IMG/VR virus record: IMGVR_UViG_3300003323_000575
Location: 2,235-37,062 of that record
Direction: 5' to 3' (one strand)
Source of the DNA: a virus
DNA: 34,828 bases
In this document: piece by piece, positions 16,354 through 24,832 of the stretch
Layout: the number at the start of each line of letters is the position of its first letter
How positions within the stretch are numbered: position 1 is the first letter of the stretch
Program-made: the position numbers and the translations under genes
Notes under the pieces: model-generated
Told to the model about the DNA's origin: nothing
What the model saw: only the letters and a program-made list of their open reading frames with translations
The model's database searches: none

Positions 16354-16977
16354 ATGGGCTTCGCAATAGGTAGTGCAATAATGGGCTCCCCGGACTACGC
16401 CGGGATGGCCAAGAAACAGGAAAGTCAGCGGCAGCAGTATATTACTGACGCGCAGAAGCAGGTTGATAATGCGTTTGGGGGATTCGACCAGGGATTCTAT
16501 AATCAGCGTGCGCAGGCGTATCAGGATTACGCGCTTCCGCAGCTTTCACAACAGTACCAGCAGAACCGCAACGCTATCGGGTTTGGGTTAGCTAACCGCG
16601 GTCTTCTAGCCTCCTCCGCGGCTCGTAACCAATGGACCAACCTGGGAAAAACCATGGGGCAAGCAAAGCAACAAGTCGCCGACCAAGGTATTGGATATGC
16701 ACAGGACTTACAAAAGCAAATCCAGGATCAAAAGTCAGTCCTTTATAATCAAGTTTACCAAGCGGCGGACCCGAAGAGTGCAGCCGCGAATGCGATTAAC
16801 GTTGCAGCCGGGTTTCAACAACCCTCAGTCTTCCAGCCTCTCGGTAACATGTTCGGCAACATCGCTAACCAATATCTGCTGTCGCAGATGATTAACACCT
16901 ACCGCCCACAGGGTTACCAAGCGCCGATATTCGGTGCTCCTTCTGGTGCGGTTAACACCTCAAGCTATTACAAATAA
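16354..16977 (+). CDS. Internal virion / DNA-ejection protein A (gp14-like)
   Basis: Probable first ejection protein, released into the host envelope with the genome. Seen: 207 residues (T7 gp14 is 196), Gln/Ala/Gly/Asn-rich and helical, with a hydrophobic N-terminus (MGFAIGSAIMGSPDYAGM), a Gln-rich coil (KKQESQRQQYITDAQKQVDN), and the segment NRNAIGFGLANRGLLASSAA followed by RNQW, a pattern I associate with podoviral internal proteins. It is followed at 1-nt spacing by a second protein of similar composition and then by the two larger internal proteins, giving a four-gene ejection module. The ATG at 16354 follows the previous stop by 7 nt. Confidence 0.6.
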   Translation: MGFAIGSAIMGSPDYAGMAKKQESQRQQYITDAQKQVDNAFGGFDQGFYNQRAQAYQDYALPQLSQQYQQNRNAIGFGLANRGLLASSAARNQWTNLGKTMGQAKQQVADQGIGYAQDLQKQIQDQKSVLYNQVYQAADPKSAAANAINVAAGFQQPSVFQPLGNMFGNIANQYLLSQMINTYRPQGYQAPIFGAPSGAVNTSSYYK

Positions 16978-16978
16978 T

Positions 16979-17653
16979 ATGGGAGCATCAGCAGGTATCG
17001 GAGCAGGCACCGCAATAATCGGTGGTGAAATGCAAGGTTGGGCGAATGTACTTGCCCGACAGGACATGGGGCGAGCGTTTCGGAATGAGTTAAACACGCA
17101 GCGGGGGTATGGTACCCAGGCACAGGATATTGTGAACCAGTCGATTGCACAGAGCAATCCTGGTGCAATGCAGGGTGGAATGCAAGGGGCGGTTAATAAT
17201 AGGTTAGCTGCGTATAACGCGATTGGGCAGATTCCCCTGGGACTCGGGCCGAATAAGCAGTCGCAGTATAACCCCGCTGTTGCGGACGCCTACACAAAGA
17301 TGCTAGGTGGCCTCCGAGCTAAAAACCTCAGTTACTCCGACTGGGCTTTACAACAAGCAATCGCGAATTTGAACACCCAGCGTCAGCTTGACCGTATCTC
17401 AAACTTCGCCGGCGGGCAGGCGAATAATGTTTACCCACTACAAATGTACAAAGCCCAACATGGTTGGGACGACCTCGCCATGGCGGGACAGGCGATTTCG
17501 AGTATTGGCGGTGCAGCGGCAAATTACGCCCAGTTTGCACAGCAGCCACAACAGGGACGCGCTCCGGCAGGCCCGAGCGGATATACCGGCTTCCAAGGAA
17601 TGAACCCGTCGATTTACAATTACCAGATCCCCTACGGAATGTTTAACTACTAA
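16979..17653 (+). CDS. Internal virion / DNA-ejection protein B
   Basis: Seen: 224 residues, Ala/Gln/Gly/Asn-rich, with a Gly-rich hydrophobic N-terminus (MGASAGIGAGTAIIGGEMQG) and long amphipathic stretches (DWALQQAIANLNTQRQLDRI). The C-terminus is Tyr/Pro/Asn-rich (NPSIYNYQIPYGMFNY). Composition and position match the small internal proteins that precede the large ejection proteins in podoviruses. Similar hydrophobic Gly/Ala N-termini in this and the preceding protein suggest both can insert into membranes. It starts 1 nt after the previous stop. No enzymatic motif is seen. Confidence 0.55.
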   Translation: MGASAGIGAGTAIIGGEMQGWANVLARQDMGRAFRNELNTQRGYGTQAQDIVNQSIAQSNPGAMQGGMQGAVNNRLAAYNAIGQIPLGLGPNKQSQYNPAVADAYTKMLGGLRAKNLSYSDWALQQAIANLNTQRQLDRISNFAGGQANNVYPLQMYKAQHGWDDLAMAGQAISSIGGAAANYAQFAQQPQQGRAPAGPSGYTGFQGMNPSIYNYQIPYGMFNY

Positions 17654-17670
17654 GAAAGAATCATACCGTT

Positions 17671-18657
17671 ATGCCTGACTTTAACTACCTAAATAACTCA
17701 TTCGGCGACCAAGCCGTCGTCCAAGGCTGGGGGAATACCCTGAATAATAACCTCTCGCAGTTGGTGCATCTTCGCCAACAGCAGGATCAATTCGCACAGG
17801 AACAGGCGCTTAAAGCCGCGATGTTAGCTCTGGAGAGACAAAAGATGAACCTCCAGGCTCCACTCTGGGCCGCGCAGACGGGGTTGGATACGCAACAAGC
17901 GGAGCACTACCGCATTCAAGCGTTGGCACAGCAGAATTTAATGCGTGACCAACAGGCCATGCAAAAGGCGGTGGCGGAACAGTATTTATACTCGCACCCG
18001 GTGCATCAACCCATGCAACCGCCGTTGCCGATGGGGAATGACCTTTTTCTGACAACGAACATGGGAGCAGCACTTGCGAATCAAGGAGCACCGGTGAGTG
18101 TGGATAGTCCATACCGGGCAGCTATCTCCGGTGAGGCGGATTCTATCCGCAACGCAGCCGTTCAAAAAGGTCTGGCCGCGAATGCGATGTTAGCCAATCC
18201 ACAGACCGCTGCGATGTTGTATAATAATGTCCAGCTCCGCCCGGATGAAACGGTCTTTAATCCGGTTACCGACCAGGCTATTTACACCGCACCGGATCCT
18301 ATGAAACGGGAGCGGTTATCCATCATGGCGAACGAAGCCGAGAGCCGGGAGATGTACCGCCAAGAACACGCCGACTACCTCAAACGGATGGCTGGCACCG
18401 CCGAGGTGAACGCTCAATCCCGAGCACGCACCGCGAAGAAGCTTAACCAGGCCGAGTTCAACGCGGCTCTTATGGCGGGTAAGGAAATCGGCTTCGACAG
18501 CGAAGGAGATCCTTACATCGTTGGGGATACCCAAGTCCCCGCTGTTTCTGTTGGTGGTCCCAAACCTGGTGAAGTCCGCGCTGGCAAAGGTGGAAAACAA
18601 TACCGCTTCAAAGGCGGCGACCAATATGACCGCAATAACTGGGAGGAAGTAAAGTAA
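17671..18657 (+). CDS. Internal virion / DNA-ejection protein C
   Basis: Seen: 328 residues. The N-terminal half is a long Gln/Leu/Ala-rich helical region (about residues 25-115; HLRQQQDQFAQEQALKAAML), the centre holds Asn/Ala-rich helices, and the C-terminus is a small Gly/Lys-rich domain (VSVGGPKPGEVRAGKGGKQY) ending DRNNWEEVK. This is typical of gp15-like or P22 gp20-like ejection proteins, though shorter than T7 gp15 (747). Its stop codon overlaps the start of the following giant gene by one base (TAATG), implying coupled translation of the two. No membrane segment or enzyme motif is seen. Confidence 0.55.
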   Translation: MPDFNYLNNSFGDQAVVQGWGNTLNNNLSQLVHLRQQQDQFAQEQALKAAMLALERQKMNLQAPLWAAQTGLDTQQAEHYRIQALAQQNLMRDQQAMQKAVAEQYLYSHPVHQPMQPPLPMGNDLFLTTNMGAALANQGAPVSVDSPYRAAISGEADSIRNAAVQKGLAANAMLANPQTAAMLYNNVQLRPDETVFNPVTDQAIYTAPDPMKRERLSIMANEAESREMYRQEHADYLKRMAGTAEVNAQSRARTAKKLNQAEFNAALMAGKEIGFDSEGDPYIVGDTQVPAVSVGGPKPGEVRAGKGGKQYRFKGGDQYDRNNWEEVK

Positions 18658-21600
18658 TGAACGATCCCTGGGAAGCTCCGGCAGCAACACTATCACAGCG
18701 CGACCCCTGGGAAGCGCCACAAAGGAAGGAAGGGAAAAGGAGTCTTGCTCAAAATTTGAGCATGACGGGAGCAAAGGCTATTCCAGCCGCGAACTGGAGC
18801 TTGCTCGCGAGGCAGGTTATGGGAGCGGTGAATCCGATGGGAACGGCGGAGGTGAATCCGATGGCCGTGCTGCGGGGAGGAGAGGAGTTGGTGAGGCAGG
18901 GGGTGAACGCAGTCCCTACTGCTATCACGGGAAGAAACGTCGAAGTCCTTCCGCCGGGGATATTCCAGCAGTCACCAGTGCCGGATTTCTTCAAAGCGGA
19001 CCCAGGGGAGAATGTGGAGTTCGCTCCGAAGACAAGAGCTGGGCAGTTGTTGGAGGAGCAGCAGGCTGCGGTGACACCGGGGATGATGGGGAATCTGTGG
19101 GCACCGGGGCTTAACTCATTCAGTGGAGCGATGTCGTTAGACCCGCTAGGGCCGAAGGTGATACGTCCACCGGCGGTTATACCTGAACCAGGGTTGGCGG
19201 AAAAGGCACTACCGTATGCGGCTGCGCCGTTGAAAACCGCGAATGACCTTCTTCGGATGATTTACTCACCAGAAGGGGCATTGATGTTTACTCCGTTCGC
19301 ACCGGGGTTAGCTGCGACGAGGGTTGCCCCGATATTACCAGCTACGAGGGCTGCTATTGTGACGGACATGGCTGGACATGTGCCGGAGAATGTGGCACAG
19401 AGGTTTACGGAGGCGGGACAGAATTATAACGAGCCGGGAAGTGTGACGAAGGCTATCTTGGGGAGTGCAGTGGATGTAGGGATACCGCTTTTGGGAGGGC
19501 ATGGAGTGTTGCCGAGGGAGACACCACCGACGTATCCTTGGATGAAGCGGGTGCAGGAACCGTTGGCTCATCCTGATGTGCCGAGTGGGGCACAGCCGAC
19601 AGAGTTTCCGCCGAATAAACCGTTTAACTTCCAGAGCGGGTTAAACTTCGACCAATGGAAGGATGCCATTGCGAAGTTAGTGATGCACGGCGAATACCTG
19701 AAGATGAAGCAGGAGGACGGGCCTCTTAGCCCGAAGGAGGAGTCAAGGTTACAGATGGGTGAAGCTGCGATAAATCGGTTGATGACTGATTATCCGGACT
19801 TTAGGAAGGTTGCAGAACAAGGGGACAGTGGATTCCCGCCGGTGGGACCTGGGTTGAAGATGAACAGTGGGTTAAACCCGGAGGATTTACGTCCGGCAGT
19901 GAGAGCACTGGGAAGGATTTTGGTGGGAGATGTGGGCGATACCCACGCGGAGATTCTGACAAAGAACGGGATTGATCCGTCCGCTATTCCACACCATGAT
20001 CCGAACCGGGGGTTTGTTGATATTAACAACCCGGATCAGCTTATCAGCCGAGTTGACGCGGCTAGGAATAGCGGTCTAACCGGCAAAGCGGATGCTGGTG
20101 GACTAGACAGCATGGATTTACCCGGTGCTGGCATGGCGAAACTCATGCGTATGTCGGGTATGGACGAGAAAGGAATACAAGATGCCATTTCGAAGTTACG
20201 CCCAAATCGCGCTACTGAAGCACAAGCACCCCGAGATATACAAAAGGTGGGTGAAGAAATACGGCCCGGAACCGAAGGAGAAGGTGTTGTACGTCCAGAA
20301 GAGTCATCCAAAGGCGGGACGGAGGAGCCATGGGTAAGACCTAGGACAAAATTGCAGAGTGGGTTTGACCCAGAGGATATTGCTAAGGCGGTTAAGGCGG
20401 GGATGAACTATGGGTTGGGGAAGCTGAAGCAGACGCATGGTCCGGAGGTTCCGCAGTTTCTTTTCCGCGTTGGAAAGGATAAGAAGAGTGCGGAGGAGAT
20501 TACCGACCACTACGAGCTGGCGCAAGCCATGAACGCGGTCGGGGAGAAGCACCACTGGATTACCAAGGATGGGAAGGTTGAGGAGTCGAAACTGCCAGAG
20601 GGGACGCATTATCTCTCGGCGATGAAGAAGTTGAAGAAGAAGAACTTTGACGCAGAGCCGGAGACAGAGGAGGTGAAGGATGCGTATGCGAAGATGCGTG
20701 CGAGGGGATATGCCCGCGTTATCGAGCAGGGAAATAAGGTGTTTATCAAGGGAGAGGCGAATCCGACGCAGATTGAGGCGGCGAAGACGCTTGCGGAGAA
20801 GAAGGGTGGGAGTGCGTATTATAAGGATACGGAGATCTACCCGAACGATGAAAGGGTAACGCCGGAGGAGGAGAGGAATCCGTGGTTGGACGAGCAGGAC
20901 ATGGGGGAGCGTTGGACCCAGGATGAGGGTAGAGATTTTGGGGAGGGTAGGTTTTACAGCGGATTGCCCATTCCTTCGTTAAAGGATATACCTGGGTTTG
21001 ATAAGTTGGTCTCCGGCGCGCAGCGTTGGATGCATGGTGCGTTGGACCATTCTCACCTTAGAGAACGGGCATCTCAGCTGTTGGACGCAGCAGATAACTC
21101 TGCCCACCTCGAAGCCCACGCTGCAATTAACGAGATTCGAAAGATGCCACCAGCGGCGCAGCGGAGGGGATTGTACCAGGCATATACGAGACAGCAGGTG
21201 GCTGAGGCAAGTGCTGGGATTAATTCCAGGAAAGTCGACCGCCAGGCGTTGAAGTTAGCTGACCGAAAGAACATTACCGACAAGATCGATAGGATGGAGT
21301 TAAGGTTAACGCAAGGGCAGCTAGCGTTGAAGCACCGGGAGTATGTGGACGAGCTTGGGAAGTTACGGACGATTGGTGGAGACCCATTCCTGCGGAAGTT
21401 ACCGGGTAAGGGGAAGTACCCACCGAAGGGATATACCGAGATGGAAATGTTTGGTATCCGCCGGGCGGTGAAGGATGATTTTGTCTGGCTTGTAAAGGCG
21501 CTAACCTCGGAGAGCGCGAGTAATTACATGCCGGTTCTGGATAGGTTTTTGCACCTGGAAGCTACGATTAAGCATAATACGCTGGCTTATGACTTCTTCC

Positions 21601-23108
21601 ATCTTATCCGGATGGTGAAGCGGCAGATGGCGATTAAAGGCGGGTTACCGTCGTATGAGAAAGGTCATTCGCTGCTGGAGTATAATGACCGGACAATTAA
21701 CCGGATGGTGTCGACCGGGGAGATGACAAAAGACATGGCGGATTGGGTAAAGAATAACCGTCCCGACGCACAGCTTTTGGTTAAGAACGGGTTAAACATC
21801 GCAAGGTTCTCTGACGCGTTTTACAAGGACCAGATTAGTTATCTACCTGGGGTGAAGACGCTGAATAAGTTTATCTTCGATAAGTTCACCCGCGGTGCGA
21901 TGCTAGAGGCTGCGTTGACGGAGATGAAGAGGTATTCGGAAAGAAATCCAGGTTTGTCGAAGGAACAGGTAGCACAGCATGTGGCGAAGCAGATTAACGT
22001 TACCTTCGGTAATATCGGACGGCAGGGATTGTTGAAGAGTGAAACGGCGAGGGATATTGCAAGGTTGCTGTTCCTGGCTCCGCAGTGGTTTGAATCGCTG
22101 GCACAGATTGAGGCGAGGGCCGCGAAACAGACGGCACAGATTCCGGTCACTGGCCAGGGTGGGACTGCTGCGAGGATGGTGGCGACGTCGTTCGTGGCGA
22201 TGTTTGCGGTGAATCAGGCGATTAATATGATGACACGAGGAAAGCCGACCTGGGAGAACGAAGAGAAAGGGCGGAAGCTAGACGCGTATATTCCTAGCTG
22301 GACGAAGGATGCGAAGGGGTTGTGGCTCTCGCCGTGGTCGGAGATGGAAGTTAGCCACGATGCAGCGGGGTATTTGAAGAAGGGGAATACCCCAATGCAG
22401 ACGGTGCAGCGGATTGTGACGAATAAACTCTCGCCGGTAGGCAGGGCGGAAGAGGTGCTACGGACGGGGAGAGATTTTACCGGTGCACCGCTGTCTGATA
22501 GCGAACGGTGGGACCTGGCGGGAATGTCCCTTTTGCCGGTGCCGATTCCGGCGCAGAGTGTGATTAGTGAAGTGCCAGGACAGGTTCAACGACAGGCGAT
22601 GAACACGTTAGGGTTTAAAGGGGAGCCGGTGGGGAGGAGGGAGGAACTGGAAACGAAGATCGAGAAGGCGACGTTGCCACAGCGTCTCCGGCTGGAGCAG
22701 GAGTTCAAAGCGAATGAACCACCGGTTACGGGGAGACAAAAGGTCGCGATGCAGGAGCGGGCGGTGATCGAAAACACCCGCCGTGGACTAGCACTACAAG
22801 ACAGCCTACCAAAAGAGGACCGGCAATGGTTGAAGGACCGTGGATTAGACCTGCCGGGGGTCGAAAACTACCTCACGATAGCGGGGGTTAGGACCACGCT
22901 ATCGGCTGAGGAGCAGGAGAAGTATGAAGAGTTTTTGAGGGATGGATATACGAAGGCGATTGAGACGCTGAAAAGGAATTACGACAAGGTCCCGCAAGGG
23001 ATGGCACAGAGGAAGGTGTTTACGTCGGTGATTGCCGCGTATTCCAGTATCGCCCGGAAGAAGATGATGGCCGAGTTAGCTAGGAAGAACCGGGACCTGG
23101 CCCTGTAG
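18657..23108 (+). CDS. Giant internal virion / ejection protein
   Basis: Likely the large ejection protein that helps DNA cross the envelope (T7 gp16 is 1318 residues; this is 1483). Seen: an N-terminal DPWEAP motif twice (residues about 3-8 and 16-21); copy 3 of the dispersed repeat encoding LAQNLSMT (about 31-38); a long low-complexity region; four spaced motifs of the form F/L-x-SGL/F (near residues 325, 402, 565, 765), three followed by acidic-AxxA helices; and a long helical C-terminal half (about 780-1480) with ERASQLLDAADNSAHLEAHA and a hydrophobic stretch near 1180 (MVATSFVAMFAVNQAINMM). No lysozyme-like transglycosylase motif was found. The last gene of the rightward operon, it overlaps the convergent ATPase gene by 29 bp. 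The composition changes to G-rich, purine-rich codons compared with the C-rich capsid genes. Confidence 0.7.
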   Translation: MNDPWEAPAATLSQRDPWEAPQRKEGKRSLAQNLSMTGAKAIPAANWSLLARQVMGAVNPMGTAEVNPMAVLRGGEELVRQGVNAVPTAITGRNVEVLPPGIFQQSPVPDFFKADPGENVEFAPKTRAGQLLEEQQAAVTPGMMGNLWAPGLNSFSGAMSLDPLGPKVIRPPAVIPEPGLAEKALPYAAAPLKTANDLLRMIYSPEGALMFTPFAPGLAATRVAPILPATRAAIVTDMAGHVPENVAQRFTEAGQNYNEPGSVTKAILGSAVDVGIPLLGGHGVLPRETPPTYPWMKRVQEPLAHPDVPSGAQPTEFPPNKPFNFQSGLNFDQWKDAIAKLVMHGEYLKMKQEDGPLSPKEESRLQMGEAAINRLMTDYPDFRKVAEQGDSGFPPVGPGLKMNSGLNPEDLRPAVRALGRILVGDVGDTHAEILTKNGIDPSAIPHHDPNRGFVDINNPDQLISRVDAARNSGLTGKADAGGLDSMDLPGAGMAKLMRMSGMDEKGIQDAISKLRPNRATEAQAPRDIQKVGEEIRPGTEGEGVVRPEESSKGGTEEPWVRPRTKLQSGFDPEDIAKAVKAGMNYGLGKLKQTHGPEVPQFLFRVGKDKKSAEEITDHYELAQAMNAVGEKHHWITKDGKVEESKLPEGTHYLSAMKKLKKKNFDAEPETEEVKDAYAKMRARGYARVIEQGNKVFIKGEANPTQIEAAKTLAEKKGGSAYYKDTEIYPNDERVTPEEERNPWLDEQDMGERWTQDEGRDFGEGRFYSGLPIPSLKDIPGFDKLVSGAQRWMHGALDHSHLRERASQLLDAADNSAHLEAHAAINEIRKMPPAAQRRGLYQAYTRQQVAEASAGINSRKVDRQALKLADRKNITDKIDRMELRLTQGQLALKHREYVDELGKLRTIGGDPFLRKLPGKGKYPPKGYTEMEMFGIRRAVKDDFVWLVKALTSESASNYMPVLDRFLHLEATIKHNTLAYDFFHLIRMVKRQMAIKGGLPSYEKGHSLLEYNDRTINRMVSTGEMTKDMADWVKNNRPDAQLLVKNGLNIARFSDAFYKDQISYLPGVKTLNKFIFDKFTRGAMLEAALTEMKRYSERNPGLSKEQVAQHVAKQINVTFGNIGRQGLLKSETARDIARLLFLAPQWFESLAQIEARAAKQTAQIPVTGQGGTAARMVATSFVAMFAVNQAINMMTRGKPTWENEEKGRKLDAYIPSWTKDAKGLWLSPWSEMEVSHDAAGYLKKGNTPMQTVQRIVTNKLSPVGRAEEVLRTGRDFTGAPLSDSERWDLAGMSLLPVPIPAQSVISEVPGQVQRQAMNTLGFKGEPVGRREELETKIEKATLPQRLRLEQEFKANEPPVTGRQKVAMQERAVIENTRRGLALQDSLPKEDRQWLKDRGLDLPGVENYLTIAGVRTTLSAEEQEKYEEFLRDGYTKAIETLKRNYDKVPQGMAQRKVFTSVIAAYSSIARKKMMAELARKNRDLAL
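18742..18766 (+). repeat. Dispersed 25-bp dyad repeat, copy 3 (in coding sequence)
   Basis: Left flank GTCTT, core GCTCAAAATTTGAGC, right flank ATGAC; the arms match with a single mismatch. Translated in frame as LAQNLSMT near the N-terminus of the giant ejection protein, in the same frame as copy 2. Confidence 0.88.
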
Positions 23109-24336
23109 CGCCGGGGGATGGTTTAACAAGCTTCGGAGGGTTCTTCTCGAATTCACTACGGAGGTAGAGATACCTCCGTATTGTTTTTCGATCCTTGTCC
23201 TCGTGGTTGACACCAAGGATCTGCTCGGTTTCTTCCAGGTGGCGGAGAACGTTGGCGGTCTCGGACCAGTTGAGTTCCTGTTCGACCTTTCGTTTAACGA
23301 GGGATTCTGGTGCCTTTCCGCCGTTGTCCTTTAGGTATTGGAGGATGATTTGTTGACCCTGGGAGAGCTCGTTCCGTCCGGCGGCGAGGGAAAGTTTCGG
23401 CATGTTTTCTTCGAGGGGGTCTAGGAAGACGAGAGCGCGGATGAGGAGTTCGTCGGTGAAGAGGAACATCGGTTTATCCGATACAAAGTCCAGCAACATA
23501 GCGACCTTGAAGAGTTGGATATGCTTGGTGCCGACATAACCGCCATGGAGGGGGTTGTCGGGAATGTTCTTCTGCTTCTGGATATACCATGGGGAGAAGA
23601 ATTTTTGTCCGGAGGAGTGCCACTTATACTCCCCGTAGTAAGGCTTTATATCTCGTAATCTGGCGAGCACTCTAGCTCTCGCTGACTCAGCTTCTGGAGT
23701 GATTGTGATAATCGGTTTAGGTTCAGGACGATCAATTTCGTAAACATATATAACTCTTCGCGAGAAGCCGCCAGAGACCACATCTGCTCGTAGATTTCTA
23801 ATAAGCCAATCAGGGTTTTCACACGCAAGGATATTGAGACAGGGGTTGAGGATAGTCTCAGCTCCTCGCTTGATAGTGGAGGAATCGAATTTGTCTCGGT
23901 CATAAATATCGGTAAGGAAGGTTAACATCCGCGGCGGCGAATACGCGACGAAGCTTTTGAACTCGTTGATGAAGAAGGCGTACGGACTTGCGATGAACGT
24001 TTCGCCTTTGTTGTCTTTGAACATTCTGCCGAAGGTATCCTTGGACATAACCTGCACAATGTCTTCAGCAGATTGAGTGCTGGCACCAACTGGGAGGTCG
24101 GGATAGGCTTCGACGAAGAAACGCTTTGCAAAGTCGCAAGAAGTTGTTTTACCGTTGCCCTGGGGACCGACGAGCATCGTATAAAGATTACCGTGGATTT
24201 TGATGTCACCGACATTGAACTGTGCACGCTTATGGACACACGCACCCAGCAGGGAGATCGCACTCCAGAAGATATAATTTCTTGGTATCTCATAACAGGA
24301 CGCATAGGTATGGAAGTCGTCGATAAAATCAGACAT
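23080..24336 (-). CDS. Primase/helicase-type ATPase (DUF3987-like)
   Basis: Probable replicative helicase or helicase loader. Seen: 418 residues; N-terminal FHTYASCYEIPRNYIFWSAI as in DUF3987/primase-associated ATPases; Walker A GPQGNGKTT (about residues 57-65); a Walker B-like AFFINEF (120-126); an Asn-containing sensor strand CLNILACENP (about 165); an Arg-finger candidate GGFSRRV; and a C-terminal winged-helix-like domain (QQIILQYLKDNGGKAPESLV … NVLRHLEETEQI, about 335-380). The last gene of the leftward replication arm, it ends inside the convergent ejection-protein gene. Copy 4 of the 25-bp repeat lies just upstream of its start. No primase zinc finger is seen, so a pure helicase role is likelier. 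Confidence 0.72.
   Translation of the reverse strand: MSDFIDDFHTYASCYEIPRNYIFWSAISLLGACVHKRAQFNVGDIKIHGNLYTMLVGPQGNGKTTSCDFAKRFFVEAYPDLPVGASTQSAEDIVQVMSKDTFGRMFKDNKGETFIASPYAFFINEFKSFVAYSPPRMLTFLTDIYDRDKFDSSTIKRGAETILNPCLNILACENPDWLIRNLRADVVSGGFSRRVIYVYEIDRPEPKPIITITPEAESARARVLARLRDIKPYYGEYKWHSSGQKFFSPWYIQKQKNIPDNPLHGGYVGTKHIQLFKVAMLLDFVSDKPMFLFTDELLIRALVFLDPLEENMPKLSLAAGRNELSQGQQIILQYLKDNGGKAPESLVKRKVEQELNWSETANVLRHLEETEQILGVNHEDKDRKTIRRYLYLRSEFEKNPPKLVKPSPGATGPGPGSS
23157..23188 (+). terminator. Intrinsic terminator of the rightward operon
   Basis: A perfect 10-bp stem TACGGAGGTA / TACCTCCGTA with a GAGA tetraloop is followed directly by TTGTTTTT. It lies 49 bp after the stop of the giant ejection protein and works only for plus-strand transcripts, since no U tract follows on the minus strand. 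It is embedded in the 3' coding part of the convergent ATPase gene. Confidence 0.88.
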
Positions 24337-24357
24337 GGGGGGAATGAGTGATTTAAG

Positions 24358-24382
24358 GTTGCGCTCAAAATTTGAGCATGAC
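24358..24382 (+). repeat. Dispersed 25-bp dyad repeat, copy 4
   Basis: Left flank GTTGC, core GCTCAAAATTTGAGC, right flank ATGAC. It lies in the 52-bp gap between an HNH gene and the ATPase gene, 22 bp before the ATPase start. Its orientation (GAGCATGAC on plus) is opposite to local transcription. The left flank is the most diverged of the five. Confidence 0.85.
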
Positions 24383-24388
24383 TAAAGG

Positions 24389-24832
24389 TTAAAGAACATG
24401 AGCAAGTAGAGCAGCCTTGTAAGCTAGTGCTGCTTCTTGTGCAGTTTTAAAACTTCCTAGATAGTTTAATCGTCTATTTATTCGAATGTGGGCTACCCAC
24501 TTCCTATTCTTTTTGTGATAAGTTACACCTTTATAGCCAGAAGTGTTGCTGGCTATTAAACCCTGAAGCAGGTGATTGGTCGAGTGGGTAACAAACTGCA
24601 AGTTATTCTTTGTGTTATTTAAACCGTTTTCGTCCTTATGGTGGTTGATTAAACCAGGAGGCGGTGGGTTTACAATGTTGTGCATTAATATAGTTGTAGG
24701 CCCCTTTTCCGTTTGAACCGAAGCTGCGGCATAACCAGAGCTTAGGTAGAACCAACTATATTTTTTAACCTTATCAAAATCCTCGTCGTCAATGAGAGCC
24801 TTCTTATCTTGAGTTAGATTTACCTCTTTCAT
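24389..24832 (-). CDS. HNH-AP2 homing endonuclease-type protein
   Basis: Predicted free-standing DNA endonuclease that spreads its own gene. Seen: 147 residues; an N-terminal LTQDKKALIDDEDFDKVKKY module; an HNH core with H51, H64/H65 and N70-N77 (LMHNIVN, NHHKDENGLNNTKNNL); and a C-terminal AP2-type DNA-binding module (TSGYKGVTYHKKNRKWVAHI … LGSFKTAQEAALAY). It starts inside the stop of the polymerase gene (ATGA) and is visibly A+T-richer than its neighbours, suggesting separate acquisition. Its N-terminus is nearly the same as that of the HNH gene at 26499 (MKEVNLTQ versus MKEINLTQ), so the two are probably recent relatives. Catalytic residues look intact. Confidence 0.88.
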   Translation of the reverse strand: MKEVNLTQDKKALIDDEDFDKVKKYSWFYLSSGYAAASVQTEKGPTTILMHNIVNPPPPGLINHHKDENGLNNTKNNLQFVTHSTNHLLQGLIASNTSGYKGVTYHKKNRKWVAHIRINRRLNYLGSFKTAQEAALAYKAALLAHVL

